Source: Haloarcula sp. H-GB4
GTDB lineage: Archaea; Halobacteriota; Halobacteria; Halobacteriales; Haloarculaceae
DNA: 64,000 bases
Assembly (NCBI RefSeq): GCF_030848575.1
Contig: NZ_JAVDDX010000001.1
Location: forward strand, 1,488,001-1,552,000
Direction of reading: 5' to 3'
This document shows positions 53,749 through 63,783 of the stretch, in pieces (position 1 is the stretch's first letter; each line of letters begins with the position of its first letter). The position numbers and the translations under genes were made by a program. The notes under the pieces are model-generated. The model was not told where the DNA came from. It ran no database searches and saw only the letters and a list, made by a program, of their open reading frames with translations.

Positions 53749-54408
53749 TCAGAACTGCCAGTGAAGCACTACGCCGTCGTCGACCCGTTCGACGTCGGCC
53801 AGCTCCGGCTCCGGGAAGTCCTCAATGAAGCCGTCGCCGTCGGCCAGCGTCGGCGCGTCCCGGCCGCCGATGACCTTCGGACCAACGTAGACGAACAGTT
53901 CGTCGACCAGCGCCTCCTCTAACAGGCCGAAAATGAGTTCGCCGCCGCCCTCGACCATGAGCTGGTCGATGCCGTCGCCTTCCAGCTTCGCGAGCGTCGT
54001 CGTCAGATCGACCCGGTCCTGACCGGCAGCAATGACGTACGCGCCGGCGTCTTCCATCTCCTCGATGAAGTCCGGCGGCGCGGCTTCGCTGACGAGGAGG
54101 TAGGTCTGAGCGCGGCCGTCAAGCACTGTGGCGTCCGGTGGCGTGCGGATACGGGAGTCGGCGATGACGCGGGCGGGGTTTTCGGGGTCGCCGCGATCGG
54201 CCCGGTCGGCGCGGCGGTCGGCATTGTCGACGGTCAGCGAAGGGTCATCGGCGAGAATTGTGCCGACACCGACCATCACCGCGTCGCTGTCGGCTCTGAG
54301 CTGGTCGACGCGGTCGAAGTCGTCCGGGCCGGAGATAGCGATCTGTTCGCGGCGGCGGGAGGAGAGCTTCCCGTCGACACTCATGGCGGCGTTAACGACG
54401 ACGTGCAT
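53749..54408 (-). CDS. arfC: 2,5-diamino-6-ribosylamino-4(3H)-pyrimidinone 5'-phosphate reductase
   Basis: A 219-residue RibD C-terminal-type reductase. The N-terminal MHVVVNAAMSVDGKLSS, the following MVGVGTILADDPSLT near residue 45, and the mid-region MVEGGGELIFGLLEE near 148 match the family. It carries out the reduction step of archaeal riboflavin and flavin synthesis (ArfC). Length matches archaeal members. It is downstream of the hypothetical gene at 54453 on the same strand, separated by 44 bases. Confidence 0.92.
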   Translation of the reverse strand: MHVVVNAAMSVDGKLSSRRREQIAISGPDDFDRVDQLRADSDAVMVGVGTILADDPSLTVDNADRRADRADRGDPENPARVIADSRIRTPPDATVLDGRAQTYLLVSEAAPPDFIEEMEDAGAYVIAAGQDRVDLTTTLAKLEGDGIDQLMVEGGGELIFGLLEEALVDELFVYVGPKVIGGRDAPTLADGDGFIEDFPEPELADVERVDDGVVLHWQF

Positions 54409-54452
54409 ACTCGTCCGTGCCGGCGATGCGTCAAACGGCTTTTGGGTTACGC

Positions 54453-54911
54453 TCAGGAGGAAGGCGTCTCGGGGCGCTTCGAAAGTTTTCGGGCGTCAAG
54501 TTTCTTTACCGTGCCGTCGGCGGTTTGCAGCTTCAGCACCGTCTTTTTCAGTACCAGCTCATCGACGTCAAGCGTGGTCTCACTGGTCCAGCCACGGAGT
54601 CTAACTATCCCTTCCTCGTCGATTTCAACGAATGTACGGGGCTTGCGCTGAGACCCCATCGTCCACTCCTCGTCACCGACGGAGAGTTCCTGTCCGCCGT
54701 CTTTTGACCAGCAGAACACGCAGGCAAACTGCTCGCGGGGTTCGTCCGCACGGTCGTGGTCGACGCGGGACCACTGCTCGAAGTCGACGCCGAAATGAGC
54801 GGCCCACAGTTCCAGATACTCAAAATCGAATTTCTTCTTGCCGTCGTTGTTCCGGCCACTCCGCCAGATGACGTGAGCCTCTGACGGCTTCGACCCGAAC
54901 ACGCTCCCCAT
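54453..54911 (-). CDS. conserved hypothetical protein
   Basis: A 152-residue protein with MGSVFGSKPSEAHVIWRSG at the N-terminus and FACVFCWSKDGGQELSVG in the middle, giving one CVFC motif. No family is recognised with certainty. It ends with a strand-rich part (LRGWTSETTLDVDELVLKKT). The ATG at 54911 is chosen over an in-frame ATG at 54935. It is upstream of arfC on the same strand and may share its transcript. Confidence 0.65.
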   Translation of the reverse strand: MGSVFGSKPSEAHVIWRSGRNNDGKKKFDFEYLELWAAHFGVDFEQWSRVDHDRADEPREQFACVFCWSKDGGQELSVGDEEWTMGSQRKPRTFVEIDEEGIVRLRGWTSETTLDVDELVLKKTVLKLQTADGTVKKLDARKLSKRPETPSS

Positions 54912-55154
54912 TGTCAGGCCCCCCGAGGTCCGCATGCGTTATCAATCTCGATATTTTTCTGCCCAGTTAGCTTGATATGGCCAGTAGCGGAATATTCGGC
55001 CGCTTGAAACGTACTAACTCGGTCAGAGAGCATATGCTGAGAGATTACAGTATCATAAATAAGAATTTTGGGCGATTTCAAACAGGTAGCGACAGCTGTA
55101 TCCCATACGGCCGGCCGAAAACGCTTTTGAGTGCTCCCATCGAACCGTCAGTCG

Positions 55155-56435
55155 ATGTCTCTCGAAGATCATGCCGAGGAGCTCGCCTCCGACCTCGGCG
55201 TTGACAAAGAGGAGGTCACACGCGACCTGGAAAACCTCGTGAACTACTCCGTCCCGATGGACGAGGCCAAGCAGAGCCTCAGACGGAAGTACGGTGATGG
55301 CGGCTCGGGCGGCGACAGCACGCCGTCAAGCAAGGCCATCAACGAGGTGTCGACCGACGACTCAAACGTGACAGTCACCGCCGTGGTGCTCACGTCGGGT
55401 CGCCGGTCCATCCAGTACAACGGGGAACAGCACGTCATCCGCGAGGGCGAACTCGCCGACGAAACGGGCAAGATATCCTACACGGCATGGGACGGATTCT
55501 CTGGTGACCTCCAGCCCGGCCAGACCGTCCGGCTCGGCAACGCCGGCGTCCGCGAATGGGACGGCCAGCCGGAACTCAATCTGGGCGATAGCACCAACCC
55601 CGAGGTCGTCGACGAAACACTCGACATCGACTACGAGGTTGGCGGCCGCGCCGCGCTACAGGACCTCGCACCGGGTGACCGCGGCATCACTGTCGAGGTG
55701 CAGGTGCTGGAATGCGAACAGAAGGTCATCGACGGCCGCGACGGCGAGACAACGATTCTCAGCGGCGTCGTCGGCGACGAGAGCGGCCGGCTCCCGTTCA
55801 CCGACTGGGAGCCCCATGACGAAATCGAGGAAGGGGCGTCCGTGCGCCTCGACGAGACGTTCGTCCGTGAGTTCCGTGGCGCGCCATCGGTGAACGTCTC
55901 CGAGTTCTCGGCAGTGACCGCGCTGGACCGCACGGTCGATGTCACCGAAGACGCACCCCGGTTGTCGATCCGCGAGGCCGTCGAGAGCGGTGGCCTGTTC
56001 GACGTGGAACTGGCCGGCAACGTCATCGAGGTGCGGGACGGCTCCGGCCTCATCGAGCGCTGTCCGGAGTGTGGCCGCGTCATTCAGAACGGCCAGTGTC
56101 GCTCCCACGGCGCGGTCGACGGCGAGGACGACCTGCGGACGAAGGCCATCCTCGACGACGGAACTGACACCGTCACCGCAGTGCTTGATAATAAACTCAC
56201 CGCCCGCGTGTACGGTGGCGACCTCGATGATGCCCGCGAGCACGCCCGCGATGCGATGGATAAAGAGGTCGTTGCCGAGCGCATCAGCGACCGTATCGTC
56301 GGCCGCGAGTACGTCGTCCGCGGGTCGCTGTCGGTCGACGAGTACGGCGCGAACCTCACTGCCTCGACCTTTGCCGAGGCTGACGACGACCCGGCGACGC
56401 GTGCGCAGGCCCTTCTACAGGAGGCAGACACATGA
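55155..56435 (+). CDS. rpa1: replication protein A (Rpa1-type single-strand DNA-binding protein)
   Basis: A 426-residue protein with three OB-fold regions (about residues 60-155, 170-265, 285-370) and a C-terminal zinc-finger pattern: CPECGRVIQNGQC with a following H. This matches haloarchaeal Rpa1, which binds single-stranded DNA in replication and repair. The ATG at 55155 is chosen over 55131. It overlaps the next gene (ATGA, 56432-56435) and is followed by rpap and a phosphoesterase, the rpa1-rpap1-rpe operon described in Haloferax. Confidence 0.92.
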   Translation: MSLEDHAEELASDLGVDKEEVTRDLENLVNYSVPMDEAKQSLRRKYGDGGSGGDSTPSSKAINEVSTDDSNVTVTAVVLTSGRRSIQYNGEQHVIREGELADETGKISYTAWDGFSGDLQPGQTVRLGNAGVREWDGQPELNLGDSTNPEVVDETLDIDYEVGGRAALQDLAPGDRGITVEVQVLECEQKVIDGRDGETTILSGVVGDESGRLPFTDWEPHDEIEEGASVRLDETFVREFRGAPSVNVSEFSAVTALDRTVDVTEDAPRLSIREAVESGGLFDVELAGNVIEVRDGSGLIERCPECGRVIQNGQCRSHGAVDGEDDLRTKAILDDGTDTVTAVLDNKLTARVYGGDLDDAREHARDAMDKEVVAERISDRIVGREYVVRGSLSVDEYGANLTASTFAEADDDPATRAQALLQEADT

Positions 56436-58153
56436 GCGAGTCCGGAGATAGCGGCCCCGGCCGCCGAGAGGTCGCCCATCGGCTGTTCGCCGCGGAGTTC
56501 GACGACGCCGACTTCTCGTACTCCGAGTCCGATGAGGAACGCGCGCCGAACTACGTCGTCACGCCGACCGGCGCGCGGGTCAACCGCCTGTTCCTCGTCG
56601 GCGTCCTCACCGAACTCGAACAGGTCAACGACGACGTGTTGCGCGCTCGCGTCGTGGACCCGACCGGCCCGTTCGTCATCTACGCCGGCCAGTACCAGCC
56701 CGACGAACTGGCCTTCCTCGAAGCCGCCGACCCGCCGATGTTCGTCGCCGTCACGGGCAAGGCCCGCACCTTCCAGCCCGACGACAGCGACCGGGTGTTC
56801 ACCTCGGTTCGACCCGAGAGTATCAGCGAAGTCGACGCGGACACGCGGGACCGCTGGGTCGTCCAGGCCGCCGAGCAAACCGTCTCGCGAATCGGGCAGA
56901 TGGCCAGTGCGAAACAGGCTGATCTGGCGGGCGACGAACTCCGCCTTGCGTTGCTCGACCGGGGCATCGACGAAAGCGCCGCGGCCGGTATCACGCTCGC
57001 GCTGGACCACTACGGCACGACCGGCGACTACCTCGATGCACTCCGGACGACAGCGCTCGGCGCCGCTCGTGTCGTCGCCGGCGACACGGACGAGGCAGAA
57101 GGGCTGTCGCTGTCACCGGGCGACGGGACTGATGACCCGATTCCGCTCCTTGCCTCTCTCGACCTCGATACTGATGTTTCCACGCCGGAGACGGCGACTG
57201 AGGAGGGAGAGAGAGATGCGACGGCAACCGACTCCGGAGCTACTGAGCCGACGACAGACGAGGACGTGGCCGACGCGGCCGAGAAAGGTGCGCCCGCAGA
57301 CGCCGCCGACGCCGAGCCCGCGCCCGGTTCGCCCGGCGCACCGGCCGGCGACGAGTCGACAGAGCCAGACGCCGGCGCGGCCACGAGCGACGCACCCGTC
57401 GAGACGCCCGAGACAGCGACCGACGCCGCAGCCGACGAAACCACGCCGGGTGAGTCCGTGGGTGAAGACGTGTCTTCGACGCCCGAACAGAGCGAGCCCG
57501 TGGACGAACCACCAGTGTCGAGTGAGCCGGCGACCGACGCCGACGCGATGGGACAGGACGAACCGGAGTCGTCGTCCGAACCCGACGACGGCGGTGACCT
57601 CGGCGACTTCGACACCGAGTTCGAACTGGACGAGGACGAACGCGAGGAAATCGAACAGGAGTACGGCACTGACTTCCAGAGCGGGACGGAAGTGGATGAG
57701 CCCGGCGAGGCTGACATCGAGACGCCGGACCACGAAGAACTGGCCGACGTGGCCGAGGAGGGCGCGCCCGCAGACGCCGCCGACGCCGAGCCCGCACCCG
57801 GTTCGCCCGGCGCACCGGCCGGCGACGAGTCCCCCGAGCCAGACGCTGACGCAGCCACGAGCGATGCACCCGTCGAGACGCCCGAAACAGCGACCGACGC
57901 CGCAGCCGATGAGGCCTCGCCCGGCGAGTCGGCGAGCGAGGACGCGCCCGCCGAAGACGTGGACCTCGAAGACGCCGTCATGGCGGTCATGGCTGACCTC
58001 GACGACGGCAGTGGGGCCGACCGCGAGGAACTCCGCGCAACGGTCGTGAGCCGTCACGGCGCGGACGCCGACGCCGTCGAGGACGCCATCCAAGACGCGT
58101 TGATGGGCGGGCGCTGCTACGAGCCCGAGGACGGCAAGCTCACACCCATCTGA
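56432..58153 (+). CDS. rpap1: RPA-associated protein with acidic repeat insert
   Basis: A 573-residue protein. Residues 1-230 are a COG3390 domain containing an OB-like part (RVVDPTGPFVIYAGQYQPDE near 75). A long Ala/Asp/Glu/Pro insert (about 245-510) carries a near-identical 69-residue block twice. The last 60 residues (VMAVMADLDDGSGADREELR...) look like a winged-helix domain. It works with Rpa1 on single-stranded DNA. The low-complexity insert makes it far longer than Haloferax RPAP1 (about 620 and 200-residue classes vary), so the insert is probably lineage-specific. Confidence 0.88.
   Translation: MSESGDSGPGRREVAHRLFAAEFDDADFSYSESDEERAPNYVVTPTGARVNRLFLVGVLTELEQVNDDVLRARVVDPTGPFVIYAGQYQPDELAFLEAADPPMFVAVTGKARTFQPDDSDRVFTSVRPESISEVDADTRDRWVVQAAEQTVSRIGQMASAKQADLAGDELRLALLDRGIDESAAAGITLALDHYGTTGDYLDALRTTALGAARVVAGDTDEAEGLSLSPGDGTDDPIPLLASLDLDTDVSTPETATEEGERDATATDSGATEPTTDEDVADAAEKGAPADAADAEPAPGSPGAPAGDESTEPDAGAATSDAPVETPETATDAAADETTPGESVGEDVSSTPEQSEPVDEPPVSSEPATDADAMGQDEPESSSEPDDGGDLGDFDTEFELDEDEREEIEQEYGTDFQSGTEVDEPGEADIETPDHEELADVAEEGAPADAADAEPAPGSPGAPAGDESPEPDADAATSDAPVETPETATDAAADEASPGESASEDAPAEDVDLEDAVMAVMADLDDGSGADREELRATVVSRHGADADAVEDAIQDALMGGRCYEPEDGKLTPI
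57265..57469 (+). repeat. acidic repeat copy 1 within rpap1
   Basis: First copy of a roughly 205-base in-frame repeat encoding about 68 residues (starts VADAAEKGAPADAADAEPAP). It differs from copy 2 at only a few residues. The spacing between copies is 474 bases. Confidence 0.85.
57739..57943 (+). repeat. acidic repeat copy 2 within rpap1
   Basis: Second copy (starts LADVAEEGAPADAADAEPAP), in the same frame as copy 1 and almost identical to it, suggesting recent duplication or gene conversion. Confidence 0.85.
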
Positions 58154-58201
58154 CGCGCCGAGCCGCGGTCCTTTTCTCCCCTGCGACCCAACCGAGCGCA
58201 G

Positions 58202-58951
58202 ATGCGTGTCGAACCGCTTCCCGGCGTTCCAGCGGCCACAGTCGACACCGACGGAGAGCGACTGCTGGCGGTGGCCGATTATCACGCCGGCATCGAAGCG
58301 GGACTCAGGTACGAGGGGGTCGAACTCCAGTCGGCCGCCGAGGCCCGTAGAGAGCGATTACTGGCGTGTCTTGACCGTTCCAGCGCCGACCGGCTTGTCG
58401 TCATCGGCGACCTAGGCCACGCTATCGGCGACCCGTTCGCAGACGAGCGGGCGGAACTCGAAACGCTGTTCGACGCCCTTGACGTGCCCGTGACACTGGT
58501 GAAAGGGAATCATGACGGCGGTCTGGAGCCGATTCTGTCTGATCTCGACGCTGATGTCGAGGTGACGCCGGGACACGGAATCCGTATCGGTTCGGTCGGG
58601 TTCGTCCACGGCCACACCTGGCCTGCACCGGACGTACTCGAAGCGGATGTCGTCTGTGTCGGCCACGAACATCCCGTCGTCCGGCTGGAGGACAGCGTCG
58701 GCGGTGCCCAGAAGGAGCGGGCCTGGCTCCGCGGCTCGCTGGTGACTGAGCCGTTTTCCGAACAGTTCGACCAACCGGTCGAGGACGCGCTGGATATCGT
58801 CGTTTTCCCGGCATTCAACGACCGCTCCGGGGGGACGTGGGTCAACGTTGACGGCCAGGAGTTCCTCGCCCCGTTCCTGCCCGAGGGCATGACGGATACC
58901 GAGGCGTTCCTGCTCGATGGCACGCGATTAGGGGCCTACCGGCAGGTCTGA
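58202..58951 (+). CDS. rpe: RPA-associated calcineurin-like phosphoesterase
   Basis: A 249-residue metallophosphoesterase. Metal-site motifs are visible: ADYHAG near residue 23, IGDLGH near 64, KGNHDGG near 100, and VGHEHP near 155. It is the third member of the rpa1-rpap1-rpe operon, 48 bases after rpap1. Its reaction is unknown; genomic linkage points to nucleic-acid processing with RPA. Confidence 0.93.
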   Translation: MRVEPLPGVPAATVDTDGERLLAVADYHAGIEAGLRYEGVELQSAAEARRERLLACLDRSSADRLVVIGDLGHAIGDPFADERAELETLFDALDVPVTLVKGNHDGGLEPILSDLDADVEVTPGHGIRIGSVGFVHGHTWPAPDVLEADVVCVGHEHPVVRLEDSVGGAQKERAWLRGSLVTEPFSEQFDQPVEDALDIVVFPAFNDRSGGTWVNVDGQEFLAPFLPEGMTDTEAFLLDGTRLGAYRQV

Positions 58952-58970
58952 GCCGGCTGGCTGCACCCGC

Positions 58971-59819
58971 CTATGCTTCCGAGAGCGCCGCTTCGAGTTC
59001 CTCGACCAGTTCGGTGTTACCGAGGAACGTCGGCGTCCGGTCGTGGATACCGTCCGGTTCAACGTCGAGTAAGGACTGTGAGCCGTCGCTAGAGGCCCCG
59101 CCGGCCGCCTCGACGAGATACGCGAGCGGCGCTGATTCGAAGTGGACCCGGAGCTTTCCGTCTGGATACCCCGACGTCGCCGGATATCCGAACAGCCCGC
59201 CGTACTCGAGCACTTGGGCCAAGTCGGCGACGGTCGCGCCGCCGTAGCGGAGTTTCAACTCTCGCTCGAAAGACTGGGCAATCTCGTTGAACTCGTCGCT
59301 GCGCTCGCCGGTCTTACCCGCTAACCCAACGACTGTCGCCTCCGCTGGCAGTTCAAACTGACCCCAGCGCTCGCTGTGCCCGTCCCGGAGAAGGTGCTCC
59401 TGAACGACATCGCGGTCGGACCGGGCGATAGTCAGCGTCGTGTATGGGCCATATAAGACCATCAACGACGCGACCATTTCTCGGCCCGCAGCGGGCAGCT
59501 CGGCGTCGTAAACTCCGATTATCGTTCCCACGGAGTTGTTCGAGGCGAGGTTCGAAGAGCCATCGAGCGGGTCGATAGCGACGCTGTAGCCGTCACCGCA
59601 GTCGACCACGTCGCTACGTTCCTCGCTCGCGTACGCGCCGATACCGTCGATGTACGCGAGTGCGTCGAAAAACAGGTCGTCGGCCCACACGTCGCCACCG
59701 ACCTGTTGTTCCCCGCTCGGGTTCTCGCCGGCGGCTCTGTTGGCGTAGTTCGCCAGATTCCCGCTAACGTAGTGGGCCGTGTCCTTCACCGCCCGTTCGA
59801 TCTCGTCGAGCGTGTTCAC
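58971..59819 (-). CDS. fbp: fructose-1,6-bisphosphatase
   Basis: A 282-residue class I FBPase. The metal-binding DPLDGSSNL motif lies near residue 83 ([15 protein letters not shown]), and the conserved [19 protein letters not shown] region near 193. It dephosphorylates fructose-1,6-bisphosphate in gluconeogenesis. It is divergent from the Lhr helicase (177 bases between them) and convergent with the rpe gene (19 bases). Confidence 0.93.
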   Translation of the reverse strand: MNTLDEIERAVKDTAHYVSGNLANYANRAAGENPSGEQQVGGDVWADDLFFDALAYIDGIGAYASEERSDVVDCGDGYSVAIDPLDGSSNLASNNSVGTIIGVYDAELPAAGREMVASLMVLYGPYTTLTIARSDRDVVQEHLLRDGHSERWGQFELPAEATVVGLAGKTGERSDEFNEIAQSFERELKLRYGGATVADLAQVLEYGGLFGYPATSGYPDGKLRVHFESAPLAYLVEAAGGASSDGSQSLLDVEPDGIHDRTPTFLGNTELVEELEAALSEA

Positions 59820-59996
59820 AGGCCATCACCGGTCGCAGTTGCACAGGCGTCAGTCATGGTTCCACATATCCCAGGGCAACGACATAAGGCTGTACCCGTT
59901 GCTCCCCCGCAACGCCCGCAGTGCTCTGGTTACCGATGGGGGACGAGAGAATGTGACACAACGTGTTTAACCCGGTGTAGTCGCTAGAGAGGGGCG

Positions 59997-62831
59997 ATGA
60001 CTGACGGGGTCGCTCGCGGCGATGACGCCTTCACTGCGCTCGGGCCGGCCGTCCGCAGTGCGCTCTCCGAGCGCGGCTTCACGACGCCGACCGACCCACA
60101 GCGAAAGGCGATTCCGACTCTGGCCGCCGGGCGGGACGCGCTGGTGGTCGCTCCGACCGGAACCGGGAAGACGGAGACGGCGATGTTGCCGGTCTTCGAC
60201 GCCTTGGCGGAAGCCGAGGACCGCTTTGGCATCAGCGCGCTGTACATCACGCCGCTCCGGGCGCTGAACCGCGACATGCGCCAGCGTCTCGACTGGTGGG
60301 GCGAGACGCTTGGCCTCGAAGTGGACGTTCGCCACGGCGACACGACTGACTACCAGCGCCAGAAGCAGGCTAACGACCCGCCGGACGTGCTGGTGACTAC
60401 ACCGGAAACGCTACAGGCGATGCTCACCGGGTCGAAGCTCCGGACAGCGCTAGAGGATGTCGAGCATATCGTTATCGATGAGGTCCACGAACTCGCTGCG
60501 GCCAAGCGCGGCGCGCAGTTGACGGTCGGTCTGGAGCGACTCCGGGAGCTGTCCGGGCGGTTCCAGCGAATCGGCCTCTCGGCGACTGTCGGCGATCCAA
60601 ACGAAGTCGGTCGGTTTCTTACCGGCGGCCGGACGTGTGCCATCGTAGAAGTGGACATCGGCAGTCGGCTGGACATCAAGGTGGTTCGACCTCAGATCAC
60701 CGACCGCGACGAGAAACTGTCGAGCACGCTCGTCACCGACGCCGGAACGGCCAGTCACGTCCGCTACATTGCCGACCTCATCGACGACCACGAGTCCGTG
60801 CTGCTGTTCGTCAACACCCGTCAGACTGCCGAGGCACTGGGCTCGCGGTTCAAAGAGCTGGGAACCGACCTTGGCGTCCATCACGGCTCACTGTCGAAGG
60901 AGGCCCGCATCGACGTGGAGGACCGCTTCAAGGCCGGCGACCTCGATGCGCTGCTGTGTACGTCCTCGATGGAGCTGGGTATCGACGTGGGGCACGTCGA
61001 CCACGTCGTCCAGTACGGCAGCCCCCGGCAGGTGTCCCGTCTGGTCCAGCGTGTCGGCCGTGCCGGCCACCGCCGGGACCTCGTCTCCTCGGGGACGGTC
61101 GTGACGACTGACACCGACGACACGCTGGAGGCGCTGGCGATTGCGAGACAGGCCGAAGGCGGTGATGTCGAACCGGCTGAAATCCACGACGGGAGCCTTG
61201 ACACAGTTGCCAACCAGATCGCCGGACTGGTGATGGACACCGGCGAAATCCGGGCGATGCGGGCCTTTGAGATACTGACCCGAGCGTACCCGTTCCAGGG
61301 TCTCGACGAGGATCAGTTCAAGCAGGTCATTGAGGAACTCGCGTCGAACAACGTCATCTGGCTGGACGAGGACCGGGACACCTTAGAGAAGCGCCGCGGG
61401 ACCTGGCAGTACTTCTATCAGAACCTCTCGATGATCCCCGACGAGGCCACCTACGACGTGGAAGATGTCGCCTCGGGCCAGCAGGTCGGAACCCTCGATG
61501 AGAAGTTCGTCGTCAATTTCGCCACGCCCGGCGAGGTGTTCGTCCAGCGTGGAGAGATGTGGCGCATCACGAATATCGACGAGGAAGACGAAATCGTGAC
61601 TGTCTCACCCATCGAGGACCCCGCTGGCGAAGTTCCCTCATGGGTCGGACAGGAGATCCCAGTGCCAAGAGCCGTCGCCGCTGAGGTCGGCGAACTCCGT
61701 CGCGTGGCTGGTCGGCAACTTCAGGACGGCGCGAACACCGACGCCGTCGCCAGAGACGTGGCGACTCGCTACGCCGCTGGACCGGAAACCGTCGCAGACG
61801 GTCTCTCACAGGTCGAAAAACACGAAGGACCGATTCCGGATGATACGACCATTCTGGTGGAGTTCCACGGCCGGGAAGTCGTCGTCAACGCCTGCTACGG
61901 CCACAAAATCAACGAGACGCTGGGGCGGGTCCTCTCGGCGCTGCTCGGCCAGCGGGCAGGGTCGTCAGTCGCGATGGATGTCGACCCGTACCGGATTACG
62001 CTAGAGGTCCCGCGCCGGATCACCGCCGGCGATGTCATCGAAGTCATCGAGGACACTGACCCCGACCACCTCCTGGCGCTGATCGAACTCAGTCTGAAAA
62101 ACGCCGACGCGCTGAAGTTCAAACTCGCGCAGGTAGCGACAAAGTTCGGCTCGCTCAAGCGCTGGCGCGGTCGCGGGTCGACGGACTTCGGCCGCGACCG
62201 TCTACTTGCTGCTCTGGAGGACACGCCGATGTACGACGAAGCCCTGCGCGAGGTGCGCCACGAAGACCTCGCTATCGAGGCAACGGCTGACCTTCTGCGG
62301 GATATCCAGAGTGGGGACGTGGCTCTCGAAACAGTGGGCGAGCACACGCCAATCGGGACCGGCGGTAGCTCCTCCGGGCGGGAACTCCTCTCCCCGGAGA
62401 ACGCCGACGCGAGCGTCATCAAGACTGTCAAGGAGCGCATCCAGAGCGACCGCGTTATCCTCATGTGTCTGCACTGCAAGGACTGGGACCGGAAACAGCA
62501 GGTCAAGCGGGTTCGGGAGCAGCCGTCGTGTCCGCAGTGTGGGTCCACCCGCATCGCCGCGCTGAACCCCTGGGCTGAGGAAGTCGTCTCGGCCGTCCGG
62601 ACTGACGACAAGGACGACGAGCAGGAGAAGATGACCGAACGGGCCTACCGCGCGGCCTCACTAGTCCAGAGCCACGGGAAGCGAGCAGTGGTCGCGCTGG
62701 CCGCCCGCGGTGTCGGACCGCACAACGCCGCCCGCATCATCAACCGCCTGCGGGAGGATGAAGACGAGTTCTACCGAGACATCCTCCGGCAGGAACGGGA
62801 GTACGCACGGACGCAGTCGTTCTGGGGTTGA
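59997..62831 (+). CDS. lhr: Lhr-type ATP-dependent helicase
   Basis: A 944-residue SF2 helicase. The Walker A motif APTGTGKTE is near residue 53, the DEVH box near 160, GLSATVGDP near 190, and the later helicase motif GRAGHRRD near 350. The C-terminal half holds winged-helix and Lhr-core-type domains and ends with a zinc-binding pattern CLHCKDWDRK...CPQCG near 820-845. It should unwind or remodel DNA/RNA; Lhr proteins of archaea act in repair. The size fits archaeal Lhr (about 900). Confidence 0.92.
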   Translation: MTDGVARGDDAFTALGPAVRSALSERGFTTPTDPQRKAIPTLAAGRDALVVAPTGTGKTETAMLPVFDALAEAEDRFGISALYITPLRALNRDMRQRLDWWGETLGLEVDVRHGDTTDYQRQKQANDPPDVLVTTPETLQAMLTGSKLRTALEDVEHIVIDEVHELAAAKRGAQLTVGLERLRELSGRFQRIGLSATVGDPNEVGRFLTGGRTCAIVEVDIGSRLDIKVVRPQITDRDEKLSSTLVTDAGTASHVRYIADLIDDHESVLLFVNTRQTAEALGSRFKELGTDLGVHHGSLSKEARIDVEDRFKAGDLDALLCTSSMELGIDVGHVDHVVQYGSPRQVSRLVQRVGRAGHRRDLVSSGTVVTTDTDDTLEALAIARQAEGGDVEPAEIHDGSLDTVANQIAGLVMDTGEIRAMRAFEILTRAYPFQGLDEDQFKQVIEELASNNVIWLDEDRDTLEKRRGTWQYFYQNLSMIPDEATYDVEDVASGQQVGTLDEKFVVNFATPGEVFVQRGEMWRITNIDEEDEIVTVSPIEDPAGEVPSWVGQEIPVPRAVAAEVGELRRVAGRQLQDGANTDAVARDVATRYAAGPETVADGLSQVEKHEGPIPDDTTILVEFHGREVVVNACYGHKINETLGRVLSALLGQRAGSSVAMDVDPYRITLEVPRRITAGDVIEVIEDTDPDHLLALIELSLKNADALKFKLAQVATKFGSLKRWRGRGSTDFGRDRLLAALEDTPMYDEALREVRHEDLAIEATADLLRDIQSGDVALETVGEHTPIGTGGSSSGRELLSPENADASVIKTVKERIQSDRVILMCLHCKDWDRKQQVKRVREQPSCPQCGSTRIAALNPWAEEVVSAVRTDDKDDEQEKMTERAYRAASLVQSHGKRAVVALAARGVGPHNAARIINRLREDEDEFYRDILRQEREYARTQSFWG

Positions 62832-62877
62832 GGACAGGAGCGGACTGGGGCTTGGCACAGGAGTGCATGGCGACAGA

Positions 62878-63615
62878 CTAGCTCAATTCCCGAATCGCGT
62901 CCACGAGTCGTGGCTCGATAGCGTCAGAGTCAGGAGCGTCTATCGTGAGTTGCGTGTGTCGCTCGTCGGCATCGGTCATCTCCGAGAGTAGTCCGGCGCT
63001 GCGGTCGACCTCGATGTACACCGTAAGCTGGTCGTCGTCGAACACTGGGATAATCTCGACCTCGTCGACCTGACCGGAGAACTCGCCGCGCTGAGGCCGG
63101 AACTCGAACTCCTGCACAAAGCTCGCCGAAGTAGTGAACAGGCTCCCGGCTGTCGCCTCACAGGCCGAGGCGTGGCGCGAGAAGCCGAGCGAATCGAGCG
63201 CGTCGAACACTGCCTGCATACGGTGTGTCGGTTCGACTTCGATGTAATCCTCATCGCCGGGGTCAACCGCCATCGAGATATCGAGGCCGGTCTCGATTTC
63301 AACGGCCGTCGAGCGTGTGGTCACCGGCGTCTGTCGGGGAATATCGATAGTCGTCTCGAAACGTCGTTCCTCGCCGGCTTCGATAGTGAACGGCTCGGTG
63401 AGTTGCCACTGGTCGATGATAGCGTCTTTGTACCCCTCGTCGGACTTGTATTCAGTTTCCAGCGCGAAGTAGACCGCATCGATGTCTTGGTCTGTCGATC
63501 CGCCCTCAACGTGGACTTCGGCCCGGACGGATTCACCGGCTCTAACGGAATCTGTCGGCAGAACCGTGTCTACTGTAGCGGACCCGATACCAATTCTGGA
63601 GAGCACGTCTTTCAT
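62878..63615 (-). CDS. spo0M: Spo0M-like sporulation-control family protein
   Basis: A 245-residue protein of the Spo0M/arrestin-like family: IGIGSATVDTVLPTDSVRAGESV near the N-terminus and the paired beta-sandwich with FTIEAGEERRFETTIDIP near 85. The cellular function in archaea is unknown; bacterial Spo0M is linked to developmental control. The ATG at 63615 is chosen. It is convergent with lhr, 47 bases away. Confidence 0.88.
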   Translation of the reverse strand: MKDVLSRIGIGSATVDTVLPTDSVRAGESVRAEVHVEGGSTDQDIDAVYFALETEYKSDEGYKDAIIDQWQLTEPFTIEAGEERRFETTIDIPRQTPVTTRSTAVEIETGLDISMAVDPGDEDYIEVEPTHRMQAVFDALDSLGFSRHASACEATAGSLFTTSASFVQEFEFRPQRGEFSGQVDEVEIIPVFDDDQLTVYIEVDRSAGLLSEMTDADERHTQLTIDAPDSDAIEPRLVDAIRELS

Positions 63616-63783
63616 TGGTATTGTGCAATTCAACCGTCATGTGGTATAAGCTTCAGGGAGTGGCGGGGCGAACAAATTGTCTGTCGGCGGACACAGACAC
63701 GTCTGCGTGTGGCGGCCGGTCAGCACAGTTCAGCACACAGGGCCGGCCATAGTGACCGGCAGCCGCAACAGATGTACACTCGA

